A DNA stretch of 9,687 nt from positions 1-9,687 of the forward strand of contig CALCRD010000091.1 in assembly GCA_937894355.1 (NCBI GenBank), in the 5' to 3' direction. The translations under genes were made by a program, and so were the position numbers. Of this stretch, positions 4,769 through 9,687 are shown one piece after another (within the stretch, counting starts at the first letter, position 1; each line of letters opens with the position of its first letter). This DNA comes from an uncultured Bacillus sp. Lineage in GTDB: Bacteria > Bacillota > Bacilli > Bacillales > Cytobacillaceae. Under the pieces are notes generated by a model. The model made no database searches and was not told the origin of the DNA. It was given only the letters and a program-made list of their open reading frames with translations.

Positions 4769-5505
4769 ACGAATTGACAATTTTCAAAAGCAATGAGTTT
4801 GGAGAAGTCCGAACCATTACAGAGAACGGTGAAGTGCTGTTCTGCGCAAAAGATGTAGCGGCGGCGCTTGGCTATAGCCGAGAGCGTGATGCAATCCAGC
4901 AGCATTGTAGGTACGCCGTAAAACACCGCGTACCCCATCCACAGTCGCCAGATAAGACAATTGAGATGGTTTTTATCCCGGAGGGCGACATCTACCGCCT
5001 TGCGGCAAAAAGCAAACTTCCCGGCGCAGAACGCTTTGAACGCTGGATTTTCGATGAGGTTCTTCCGACAATCCGCAAAACCGGAGGCTACGGCGAGACA
5101 TCTTCCGATGTTGGAAAACTAATTAAATGCGCTGAGATTATGGCGACCTGCTCTGATTCCAATCGCGAATAGGTACTTAATATTTTGCGCCGCGTTGTTC
5201 CGTGGATTGACAGTTCCGTGCCTACATATGTTGATACAGCATCGACCGAAAAGGAACGCAGCCGCAAAGACAAGGCTTCGAATCGTGGGTACTGCATTCC
5301 TTTTGATTACAAGGCATTCAACACAGCACTCAGAAGGAATGGCGTCTCATATGCGGGGTTTTCCGGAATGATCGGTTGTGACGTTAGCGCTGTTGGTAGG
5401 TGGGCTAGGGGAGAATCCAGACCCGGGACACAGCATCGAATGGCTATTTGCAAGGCCCTGCATCGCCGGAACGGAGCGTTCGATCGTACTCCAACTTGGA
5501 GGTGA
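4765..5505 (+). pseudogene. Bro-N antirepressor with C-terminal HTH, split by in-frame amber codon
   Basis: The first part (4765-5172, 135 residues) is a Bro-N domain (about 5-107: FCAKDVAAALGYSRERDAI, HRVPHPQ, WIFDEVLPTIRKTGGYG) followed by the start of a linker. The frame then meets TAG at 5170-5172 and continues open, in the same frame, to TGA at 5503-5505. The downstream half contains LRRVVPWID, a charged linker, and about 185-232 an XRE-like HTH (FSGMIGCDVSAVGRWARGES). With the amber codon read as an amino acid it would be a normal 246-residue antirepressor; the context SDSNRE-stop-VLNILRR suggests a lost Tyr codon. Options: nonsense mutation, readthrough, or separate translation of the HTH half from a weak TTG at 5185. 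TAG ends other genes here, so wholesale recoding is unlikely. Bro-N assignment is firm; the intact state is unproved. Confidence 0.8.
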
Positions 5506-5510
5506 CCACA

Positions 5511-5855
5511 ATGGCAACAAACGCAAGGATTACGGACGACGACTTAATGGCGGCCGACAGAATCACAGCAGGCATGGCCGCAGCTTATCTTGGTATCGGA
5601 GAGCAATCGTGCCGCGTTTTGGCCAGATCGGGGCGGATCGGAGAGCCGATACCAGGCACAAACCGGGTAATGTTCCAGCCCAGAAAAATGATCGGGTTTA
5701 AGCGCGGTGAAGACACAGAGGACAGATTTGCTAGAGTGTCCAGCATTCTTCGCAACGAGGGGGTCACGGACGTAGCGAATAGAATTGCGATAGCAATTCT
5801 GAAAATCGCAGATGAAATGGTGGAGACCGGAAAGGAGGACGCGCATGACCACTAA
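5511..5855 (+). CDS. HTH (excisionase/MerR-like) protein
   Basis: A 114-residue protein. ATG at 5511 is set by GGAGGTGA (5498-5505), which itself overlaps the stop codon of the upstream antirepressor frame, so the two are probably coupled. Residues about 15-58 look like a winged HTH of the excisionase type: DRITAGMAAAYLGIGEQSCR (helices) then ARSGRIGEPIPGTNRVMF (wing and strand). The C-terminal half is helical (VSSILRNEGVTDVANRIAIA) and may be a dimer or partner interface. It is the second excisionase-like protein here (see 4413). A regulator or structural DNA-binding role is likely; a specific function is not recognised. Confidence 0.75.
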   Translation: MATNARITDDDLMAADRITAGMAAAYLGIGEQSCRVLARSGRIGEPIPGTNRVMFQPRKMIGFKRGEDTEDRFARVSSILRNEGVTDVANRIAIAILKIADEMVETGKEDAHDH

Positions 5856-5886
5856 AAAGGAGGCATCAGAATATGTTTTGCGCTAA
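5845..5886 (+). CDS. Possible 13-residue leader ORF over a ribosome site
   Basis: GGAAAGGAGG followed at good spacing by ATG at 5845 opens MTTKKEASEYVLR. The frame overlaps the end of the previous gene and the AAAAAGGAGG and start of the zinc-ribbon gene at 5873. The ribosome site is stronger than most in the window although the frame is only 13 codons. It may serve translational coupling, or may be chance. Confidence 0.25.
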   Translation: MTTKKEASEYVLR

Positions 5887-6295
5887 CTGTGGAGCCGCTG
5901 TATCCGGAAACTATTGCTCCGTATGCGGACGAAAAATCAGGTCCGCTCTTGAAGAGTTCAGGCTTGCTGAAAGGAAGGCAGCGAAAGAACTGCAAAAGCA
6001 CGCGGGTGTCAAGTGCAAACGCGCCGTTAACGACGGGTATGTCTGTATTGGCCGACTGATGGACGCCTGTGTTATGGCAGCCAGAAATTCATATAGGCGC
6101 CTCGATGATTCTATCTATTGGACTCGGTATGGCGACCCCGCAGAATTCGAAGAGCTCATGCTGGAAAAGTTAGAAGCTTCGAACACAAGGGCGAAAAAGT
6201 TATTCGACTTTGTCTCTCCCTTTTTTGAGGAAGCGCTGGACGCGGGGGTAACACCCGGGGAGCTGCAAGGGGCTGCTGAGATGGAGCTGCATTGA
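5873..6295 (+). CDS. Zinc-ribbon small phage protein
   Basis: A 140-residue protein. The N-terminus is a compact zinc ribbon, MFCANCGAAVSGNYCSVCGR, with Cys3, Cys6, Cys15 and Cys18 as ligands, of the zinc_ribbon_2 type. The rest (about 24-140) is mostly helical, with charged stretches RLAERKAAKELQKH and EFEELMLEKLEAS and no membrane segment. AGGAGG upstream of the ATG sits inside the 13-codon frame described separately. The ribbon fixes the reading frame and start; the function of the helical part is not recognised. Confidence 0.8.
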   Translation: MFCANCGAAVSGNYCSVCGRKIRSALEEFRLAERKAAKELQKHAGVKCKRAVNDGYVCIGRLMDACVMAARNSYRRLDDSIYWTRYGDPAEFEELMLEKLEASNTRAKKLFDFVSPFFEEALDAGVTPGELQGAAEMELH

Positions 6296-6386
6296 CTGCC
6301 CGGACTGGTACACGCGTCACCTAGTGGTCGACTGCATCGGTAGGGTGCAGATTCGGACAAGCACAGTTTAATTGGAGGAGGCACAA
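6296..6386. other. Short noncoding spacer with weak hairpin
   Basis: Ninety-one bases without a supported gene. A 5-bp stem, CTGCA (6332-6336) with TGCAG (6346-6350), is the only clear structure; there is no T-tract and no good promoter. The next gene's TTGGAGGAGG begins at 6372. Confidence 0.4.
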
Positions 6387-6611
6387 ATGACGACTAGAAA
6401 GAGCATGTACTTAAATATTTTAGGCAGCTTGCAGGCTGCGGTAGGCATCGGCGCGGGGCTGGCTGGTATTGCATCCTGCGTGATGGGCGAAAACCTGTCT
6501 GGTGCGGTGCTGCTGTGCGGCTGTGCGGTGATTACCAGCGTAGCTGAAGAGACCATTTGCAGAGCCAGAAGCGGGTGGAGCGTTAGCTTGGGCAAGGAGG
6601 AAGAAAAATGA
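6387..6611 (+). CDS. Small two-helix membrane protein, partner A of solenoid cassette
   Basis: A 74-residue protein with two hydrophobic segments, about 8-33 (YLNILGSLQAAVGIGAG onwards) and about 38-58 (SGAVLLCGCAVITSVAEE), and a charged tail. ATG at 6387 is set by GGAGGAGG (6374-6381); the in-frame TTG at 6372 is part of that ribosome site. Its stop overlaps the start of the first hexapeptide-repeat gene as ATGA, so translation is coupled. It resembles the protein at 7988 in length, helix placement and a shared segment before the tail (AEE..CRAR versus QEAFGRMR). A holin-like role cannot be excluded, but the position is early rather than late. Confidence 0.72.
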   Translation: MTTRKSMYLNILGSLQAAVGIGAGLAGIASCVMGENLSGAVLLCGCAVITSVAEETICRARSGWSVSLGKEEEK

Positions 6612-7384
6612 AGATTGACAAAAATTATCCCGGATTAACCAGAACTGAAGACGGTTGCTATGTGTTGGATGGAGATTTGGTGTCGGACGAATCCATTGAA
6701 ATTGATCTTGATGGCCTTTTGACCGTGTCTGGAAACATTATTTCAAAACAGCACATCCAAGCTGGTTGGTGCATCGAAGCTGGTGGGGGCATCCAAGCTG
6801 GTTGGGGCATCGAAGCTGGCGGGGACATCGAAGTTGGTGATGGCATCCAAGCTGGTTGTGGGATCAAAGCTGGTGGGGGCATCAAAGCTGGTGGGGGCAT
6901 CAAAGCTGTTTGGGACATCAAAGCTGGTGTGGGCATCAAAGCTGGTGGGTGCATCGAAGCTGGCGGGGGCATCCAAGCTGGTTGGTGCATCGAAGCTGGC
7001 GGGGACATCGAAGTTGGTGATGGCATCCAAGCTGGTTGTGGCATCCAAGCTGGTGGGGGCATCCAAGCTGGCGGGGACATCGAAGTTGGTGATGGCATCA
7101 AAGCTGGTTGTGGGATCAAAGCTGGTTGTGGGATCAAAGCTGGTTGGTGCATCAAAGCTGGTGCAAGCATCGAAGCTGGTGCAAGCATCGAAGCCGGTGA
7201 CGGCATCCAAGCTGGTGCAAGCATCGAATCCAATACATTTATTGATGTTGGATTGAGAATTTTTGCAGGAATTAGTGTCTTTAGAAGCTCTGAAAATTGT
7301 GATAAATCTATCCGATGCAAAGAACTGCGTAATGGTGAAATTGCTTATGGCGACTTGATTATCGTGGGGGGGAATAAAAAATGA
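6608..7384 (+). CDS. Hexapeptide-repeat beta-solenoid protein, copy 1
   Basis: A 258-residue protein. The N-terminal cap (1-49, MKIDKNYPGLTRTEDG start) leads into 26 regular hexads from residue 50 to 205 with consensus I-[KEQ]-A-G-x-[GCDS], then three degenerate ones (to about 223) and a C-terminal cap ending GDLIIVGG. Period six, with Ile at one position and small residues inside, is typical of a left-handed beta-helix, though the motif is not the classical transferase form. There is no signal peptide, so it is probably cytoplasmic. Some hexads carry Trp or Cys. Hexads 2-7 and 12-17 are nearly the same, a higher-order repeat. It starts by ATGA overlap with 6387 and ends by ATGA overlap with copy 2. 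Similar repeat proteins occur in Firmicute genomes as hypotheticals; no function is recognised. Confidence 0.8.
   Translation: MKIDKNYPGLTRTEDGCYVLDGDLVSDESIEIDLDGLLTVSGNIISKQHIQAGWCIEAGGGIQAGWGIEAGGDIEVGDGIQAGCGIKAGGGIKAGGGIKAVWDIKAGVGIKAGGCIEAGGGIQAGWCIEAGGDIEVGDGIQAGCGIQAGGGIQAGGDIEVGDGIKAGCGIKAGCGIKAGWCIKAGASIEAGASIEAGDGIQAGASIESNTFIDVGLRIFAGISVFRSSENCDKSIRCKELRNGEIAYGDLIIVGGNKK
6755..7276 (+). repeat. 18-bp tandem coding repeat array, copy 1 (about 29 units)
   Basis: Twenty-six clear units of the form ATC-[AGC]AA-GCT-GGT-x-x, then three degenerate ones. Unit length is exactly 18 bp throughout, so every reading frame stays open on both strands. Third-base identity is high between units, pointing to recent expansion or exchange. 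The block 6773-6880 recurs at 6953-7060 with few changes (180-bp offset), and a shorter part recurs near 7067-7120. Confidence 0.92.
7366..7372 (+). repeat. G7 homopolymer at the end of repeat gene 1
   Basis: Seven G residues lie four codons before the stop of copy 1 and just upstream of the copy 2 start; copy 2 has six G at 7974-7979 upstream of the 7988 gene. The tract can act as a ribosome site for the following gene. Loss or gain of one G would end the protein within a few codons. Confidence 0.55.
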
Positions 7385-8001
7385 AGATTGACAAAAATTA
7401 TCCCGGATTAACCAGAACTGAAGACGGTTGCTATGTGTTGGATGGAGATTTGGTGTCGGACGAATCCATTGAAATTGATCTTGACGGTCATTTGACCGTG
7501 TATGGAAACATTATTTCAAAACAGCACATCGAAGCTGGTGCAGGTGTCAAAGCTGGGGCAAGCATCGAAGCCGGCGAGGGTATTAATGCTGGTTGTGGGA
7601 TCAAAGCTGGTGGGCGCATCAAAGCTGGCGGGGATATCGAAGCTGGTGGAGACCTCGAAGCTGGTTGGGACATCCGAGCTGGTGGGGGCATTAAAGCTGG
7701 TTGGGGCATCAACGCTGGTTGTGGGATCAAAGCTGGTGCAAGCATCGAAGCCGGTGACGGCATTCAAGCGGGTTTCCGCATCGAAGCTAGTTGCATCAAA
7801 GCCGGTGAGGGTATTAATGCTGCTTCGGGTATCGAAGCCGATACATTTATTGATGTTGGATTGAGAATTTTTGCAGGAATTAGCGCCTTTAGAAGCTCTG
7901 AAAATTGTGATAAAACTATCCGATGCATGAAACTGCGTAATGGTGAAATTGCTTATGGCGACTTGATTATCGTGGGGGGCGAAGAGAATGAACAAAAATA
8001 A
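7381..8001 (+). CDS. Hexapeptide-repeat beta-solenoid protein, copy 2
   Basis: A 206-residue paralogue of the upstream gene. The first 49 codons differ from copy 1 at only four bases, and the last 50 or so codons are also nearly identical, but the core holds only about 20 hexads (residues 50 onward) with a different mix, including INAG, IRAG, LEAG and VKAG. One unit (about 7780-7794, IEASC) has lost a codon and is five residues long, which would disturb a regular solenoid turn. The C-terminal cap (around IDVGLRIFAG and GDLIIVGG) is shared. Start ATG overlaps the TGA of copy 1, and the last 14 bp overlap the membrane protein at 7988. The two genes arose by tandem duplication with later change in repeat number. 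Confidence 0.8.
   Translation: MKIDKNYPGLTRTEDGCYVLDGDLVSDESIEIDLDGHLTVYGNIISKQHIEAGAGVKAGASIEAGEGINAGCGIKAGGRIKAGGDIEAGGDLEAGWDIRAGGGIKAGWGINAGCGIKAGASIEAGDGIQAGFRIEASCIKAGEGINAASGIEADTFIDVGLRIFAGISAFRSSENCDKTIRCMKLRNGEIAYGDLIIVGGEENEQK
7528..7884 (+). repeat. 18-bp tandem coding repeat array, copy 2 (about 20 units)
   Basis: Same unit as the first array, but more varied at the second codon (GAA, AAA, AAT, CGA, CAA) and with one 15-bp unit near 7780. It is about nine units shorter than copy 1 while the flanks are nearly identical, which indicates that unit number changes faster than the gene ends. Confidence 0.9.
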
Positions 8002-8200
8002 GTGTCTGTCTACCACAGGCGCAACCAGCCTCATGCTGGGGGTTGCCGCCGGGGCATCTGGTCTGACGCTGGCGTGCACCGGGCAATCAAGTCCCGGCCT
8101 GGGCATGATGATTGCCTGCGCAGCGCTGATGTACGCCGCACAGGAAGCATTCGGACGAATGAGAGCCGAATTTAAGCCGGAGCAGGGAGGGAACGCATGA
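7988..8200 (+). CDS. Small two-helix membrane protein, partner B of solenoid cassette
   Basis: A 70-residue protein with hydrophobic segments at about 8-30 (STTGATSLMLGVAAGASGL) and 36-53 (GLGMMIACAALMYAAQEAF), then a charged tail. The ATG at 7988 lies inside the end of repeat gene 2, with GGGGGGCGAAGAG before it. The second helix and what follows it match the protein at 6387 in pattern (small residues, then acidic-aromatic, then R-x-R), suggesting distant homology, so the cassette would read membrane / solenoid / solenoid / membrane. Its stop overlaps the next start as ATGA. No family name is recognised. Confidence 0.7.
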   Translation: MNKNKCLSTTGATSLMLGVAAGASGLTLACTGQSSPGLGMMIACAALMYAAQEAFGRMRAEFKPEQGGNA

Positions 8201-8382
8201 CCACGAACGCGCACGAATATGTGAGTCGACAGTTAAAAAATGCACGTCTCAATCTGAAACATGCAAAGGATCGCCGGAGAGTAACTGAGACGGAGTTGTT
8301 TAATCTGCAAGCGAAAGTAGACGTTTTCTCGCACCTGCTGGAACTGGTCGTTGCGGAGGAAGCAGAAAAAGGAGCGGGGTAA
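8197..8382 (+). CDS. 61-residue helical coiled-coil protein
   Basis: Almost entirely charged helix (QLKNARLNLKHAKDRRR, then TETELFNLQAKVDVFSHLLEL) with heptad-like spacing of Leu and Val, so a coiled-coil dimer is likely. It has no membrane segment and no Cys. ATG at 8197 overlaps the upstream TGA as ATGA, and GGGAGGG lies just before it. Small coiled-coil proteins of this size are frequent in clostridial phage early regions; no function is assigned. Confidence 0.65.
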   Translation: MTTNAHEYVSRQLKNARLNLKHAKDRRRVTETELFNLQAKVDVFSHLLELVVAEEAEKGAG

Positions 8383-8385
8383 ATT

Positions 8386-8598
8386 ATGACATCGAGCACA
8401 CCGTGCCAGCGCTGCGCGGAGCGGGCGCCCGGCTGCCACAGCACCTGTCAGCGTTACGCTGAGTACCGCAAGCGGTTTGACGAGGCAGCAAAGAAAAGGG
8501 CGGTTGATGCTGCGGTGACCAGCACGGTTATTGGCATCAACGACAGCAACAATAAGCGTATTAGACGCCTGATCGGACGAACGAAAGGAGAAAACTAA
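8386..8598 (+). CDS. Cys-motif small phage protein (CxxC...GCHxxC)
   Basis: A 70-residue protein. Residues 7-21 contain Cys7, Cys10, Cys17, His18 and Cys21 (CQRCAERAPGCHSTC), a probable small zinc site. A basic helical region follows (KRFDEAAKKRAVDAAV). The CxxC-x6-CHxxC plan recurs in small hypothetical proteins of Firmicute phages, from general knowledge. ATG at 8386 is preceded by AAAAGGAG. The gene's last codons (LIGRTKGEN) include the ribosome site for the next gene, part of a 20-bp direct repeat. Function unknown; nucleic-acid contact is plausible. Confidence 0.72.
   Translation: MTSSTPCQRCAERAPGCHSTCQRYAEYRKRFDEAAKKRAVDAAVTSTVIGINDSNNKRIRRLIGRTKGEN
8572..8591 (+). repeat. 20-bp direct repeat, copy 1
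   Basis: ATCGGACGAACGAAAGGAGA, lying in the last codons of the Cys-motif gene; its GAAAGGAGA is the ribosome site for the gene at 8599. An identical copy occurs at 8920-8939. Confidence 0.9.
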
Positions 8599-8910
8599 AT
8601 GGCAAAACGAAAGAAATCACCAGCGCAGCAGATTGAAGAGCGTTTGTGTGATCTTGGCTGTGAGCAGAAGCGTTGGGGTGAAATAGCAAAGAACGGGAGT
8701 TCAGACCTCTGGTACCCTGACGGCATCGGGCTAAATCTAGTGCGAAATCACATCATTTATGACATTTGCACGATCAAAGATTTGTGCAGCGAGAACGGAA
8801 TCCCGATTCCGGATGGGTTTGATGAAACGATCCCGCAGGAAGTAGATCAAAACTACATGGTCGATCCGACAAGCGAACGGGCAAAGCGGATTTTCGCACA
8901 CCGGGAGTAA
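8599..8910 (+). CDS. Hypothetical early protein with lysine-rich start
   Basis: A 103-residue soluble protein that starts MAKRKKSPAQQIEERLCDLG; ATG at 8599 follows the TAA of the previous gene directly, with AAAGGAG upstream. The middle (WYPDGIGLNLVRNHIIYDI) and the end (DETIPQEVDQNYMVDPTS) show a mix of helix and loop, with three Cys but no clear metal site. The first six residues equal those of the basic peptide at 9409. Similar short phage proteins are annotated as hypothetical; no domain is recognised. Confidence 0.7.
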   Translation: MAKRKKSPAQQIEERLCDLGCEQKRWGEIAKNGSSDLWYPDGIGLNLVRNHIIYDICTIKDLCSENGIPIPDGFDETIPQEVDQNYMVDPTSERAKRIFAHRE

Positions 8911-8919
8911 AAGCGATTA

Positions 8920-8939
8920 ATCGGACGAACGAAAGGAGA
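8920..8939 (+). repeat. 20-bp direct repeat, copy 2
   Basis: Exact second copy of ATCGGACGAACGAAAGGAGA, here intergenic and serving as the ribosome site region for the gene at 8946. The bases before both copies also look related (AAGCG...ATTA), so the shared block may be longer with a small deletion. Confidence 0.9.
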
Positions 8940-8945
8940 GTAGCA

Positions 8946-9437
8946 ATGGATTGCAACCGTGATTGCCTGAACTGCCCATATCCGGACTGCATTGATCCGC
9001 CGTTGTCGATTGGCGAGTACCGCGACCTGGAGGCGGTCGACAAAGAAATTTTGCACCAAAAAACCGAAAAACAAAGGCGGGCATTGGCTTACCAGAAGGC
9101 GTACTACGAAGCCAATAAGGACAGGGCATTGGCTTACCAGAAGGCGCACTACGAAGCCAATAAGGACAGGATAGCGGCCTCCCAGAAGGCGTACTACGAA
9201 GCCAATAAGGACAAGCTCGGGTGTCAAGCAGCAATCAAAGTAGCCCGGCAAAAGCGCAACTGGTCACAGGAACACCTTGCCAGCCAGCTCGGTGTTACGC
9301 GGACAACGCTCAGTTTGTGGGAGCTCGGAAAAGTGCCAGCACAGTGGGACAAGCTATGCGCTGTGCTTCCTGAGTTGGAAAAGTGCAAATTGGAAAAGGA
9401 GGACCGATATGGCAAAGCGAAAGAAGCCGCCGGATAG
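8946..9437 (+). CDS. Cys-motif / tandem-repeat / XRE HTH protein
   Basis: A 163-residue protein in three parts. Residues 3-15 hold Cys3, Cys7, Cys10 and Cys15 (MDCNRDCLNCPYPDCID), a likely zinc knuckle of a type familiar in clostridial phage proteins. Residues 45-89 are three copies of a 15-residue unit, RALAYQKAYYEANKD, an alpha-helical repeat rich in Tyr, Lys and Glu. Residues about 96-143 are an XRE HTH (HLASQLGVTRTTLSLWELGK). ATG at 8946 follows AAAGGAGAG. It is probably a DNA-binding early regulator with a helical spacer whose length could vary. The last 29 bp overlap the start of the next gene. Confidence 0.8.
   Translation: MDCNRDCLNCPYPDCIDPPLSIGEYRDLEAVDKEILHQKTEKQRRALAYQKAYYEANKDRALAYQKAHYEANKDRIAASQKAYYEANKDKLGCQAAIKVARQKRNWSQEHLASQLGVTRTTLSLWELGKVPAQWDKLCAVLPELEKCKLEKEDRYGKAKEAAG
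9078..9212 (+). repeat. 45-bp tandem coding repeat, three units
   Basis: Units at 9078-9122, 9123-9167 and 9168-9212. Units 1 and 2 differ at two bases (the first base of the unit and one TAC to CAC change); unit 3 diverges in its first five codons. The length is a multiple of three, so gain or loss of a unit keeps the frame. Confidence 0.92.
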
Positions 9438-9486
9438 AAAAAGCCGCCACCGGAGAGACAACTCCGATGACGGCAAGGGAAAATAA
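9409..9486 (+). CDS. 25-residue basic peptide
   Basis: ATG at 9409 with AAAGGAGG (9395-9402) 6 nt upstream gives MAKRKKPPDRKSRHRRDNSD and five more residues. It is highly basic and probably unstructured; it may bind nucleic acid. It overlaps the end of the HTH gene out of frame. The start matches the first six residues of the 8599 protein. Support is the strong ribosome site. Confidence 0.5.
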   Translation: MAKRKKPPDRKSRHRRDNSDDGKGK

Positions 9487-9540
9487 CTCGACTACATTTT
9501 AACGCATCCAAACTTAAAAAACAATAGGAGGAACAAAACA

Positions 9541-9687
9541 TGTTTGAAGGAAAATTGACAATTGATGTGTCTGATCGTTTTGGCGCACTGATCGCCGGGC
9601 TGACTGGAGCCATTGAGGGGATTAAAGGATCCACCCCGGTTAATACCGATGCTCCGTGTGTAACACCAGCGCCTGCACCTACTATTC
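9541..9687 (+). CDS. Start of an early phage protein, cut by window edge
   Basis: ATG at 9541 with AGGAGG upstream; 49 residues are visible: MFEGKLTIDVSDRFGALIAG, then a helix, then a Pro/Ala/Thr-rich linker (TPAPAPTI) running off the edge. This layout, a short N-terminal helix and a Pro-rich linker before a C-terminal domain, occurs in small phage hypothetical proteins, some with a C-terminal DNA-binding domain, but that part lies outside the window. It is separated from the previous gene by 54 bases. Confidence 0.7.

Noticed and set aside
4765..5505. Phage-wide recoding of TAG as sense
   Set aside because: TAG ends the genes at 3838 (minus), 4413-4598 and 8946-9437 at sensible positions, so it is used as a normal stop here.
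5185..5505. Independent HTH gene starting at TTG 5185
   Set aside because: The upstream Shine-Dalgarno is weak and distant, and the frame is continuous with the Bro-N gene; the split antirepressor explains it better.
6296..6386. tRNA-like spacer (stem CTGCA/TGCAG and a GATTCGG motif)
   Set aside because: No 7-bp acceptor stem can be formed, the anticodon-like loop has nine bases, and the T-arm does not pair.
6658..7320. Long open frames in other frames and on the minus strand across the repeat arrays (up to 220 codons)
   Set aside because: The 18-bp unit is a multiple of three and stop-free in all frames, so every frame stays open. Only the frame with ribosome sites, caps and ATGA coupling is credible.
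6755..7884. CRISPR array or replication iterons
   Set aside because: Repeats are contiguous with no spacers, always 18 bp, and keep the coding frame and hexad pattern across two genes, so they are coding repeats.
8853..9251. Minus-strand 132-codon frame with repeated segments opposite the 8946 gene
   Set aside because: Its repeats are the complement of the 45-bp coding repeat; it has no ribosome site.

Overview
The window looks like the lysogeny and early-gene module of a temperate tailed phage integrated in, or infecting, a Firmicute, most likely a Clostridia gut lineage of medium G+C (Oscillospirales or Lachnospirales; the exact taxon cannot be read from the sequence). The reasons are AGGAGG-type ribosome sites before nearly every gene, base composition close to half G+C by eye, the integrase / lipoprotein / CI / Cro / antirepressor order, and a series of small Cys-rich and helix-turn-helix (HTH) phage proteins.

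Left arm, minus strand (1-2588): a tyrosine integrase cut off by the window edge before its C-terminal catalytic residues and carrying an unusual HTH-like insertion; a predicted secreted lipoprotein, probably a lysogeny-expressed cargo gene; and a CI-type repressor with an XRE HTH and a LexA/S24 self-cleaving domain. The control region (2589-2766) can be read base by base: a consensus rightward promoter, a divergent repressor promoter, and three copies of one 13-bp palindromic operator.

Right arm, plus strand (2767 to the end): a Cro-like protein, an AntA/KilAC antirepressor, a 29-residue membrane peptide, then a minus-strand membrane protein with its own predicted promoter set against the operon, then an excisionase-like HTH protein. 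A second antirepressor (Bro-N plus HTH) follows and is interrupted by an in-frame amber codon. After it come another HTH protein and a zinc-ribbon protein.

The most unusual part is 6387-8200: two tandem genes for 18-bp-periodic hexapeptide-repeat proteins (predicted beta-solenoids). Their ends are nearly identical at DNA level and their repeat cores differ. They are flanked and translationally coupled to two small two-helix membrane proteins that resemble each other. From 8197 to the end lies a tightly packed set of small early proteins (coiled coil, Cys-motif, HTH with a 45-bp tandem repeat, a basic peptide) and the start of a further gene cut by the window edge.

Three hairpins sit just after stop codons with the poly-T tract on the antisense side, so they read as intrinsic terminators of antisense transcription. 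No tRNA, rRNA, IS element, CRISPR array, attachment site or replication origin could be supported.
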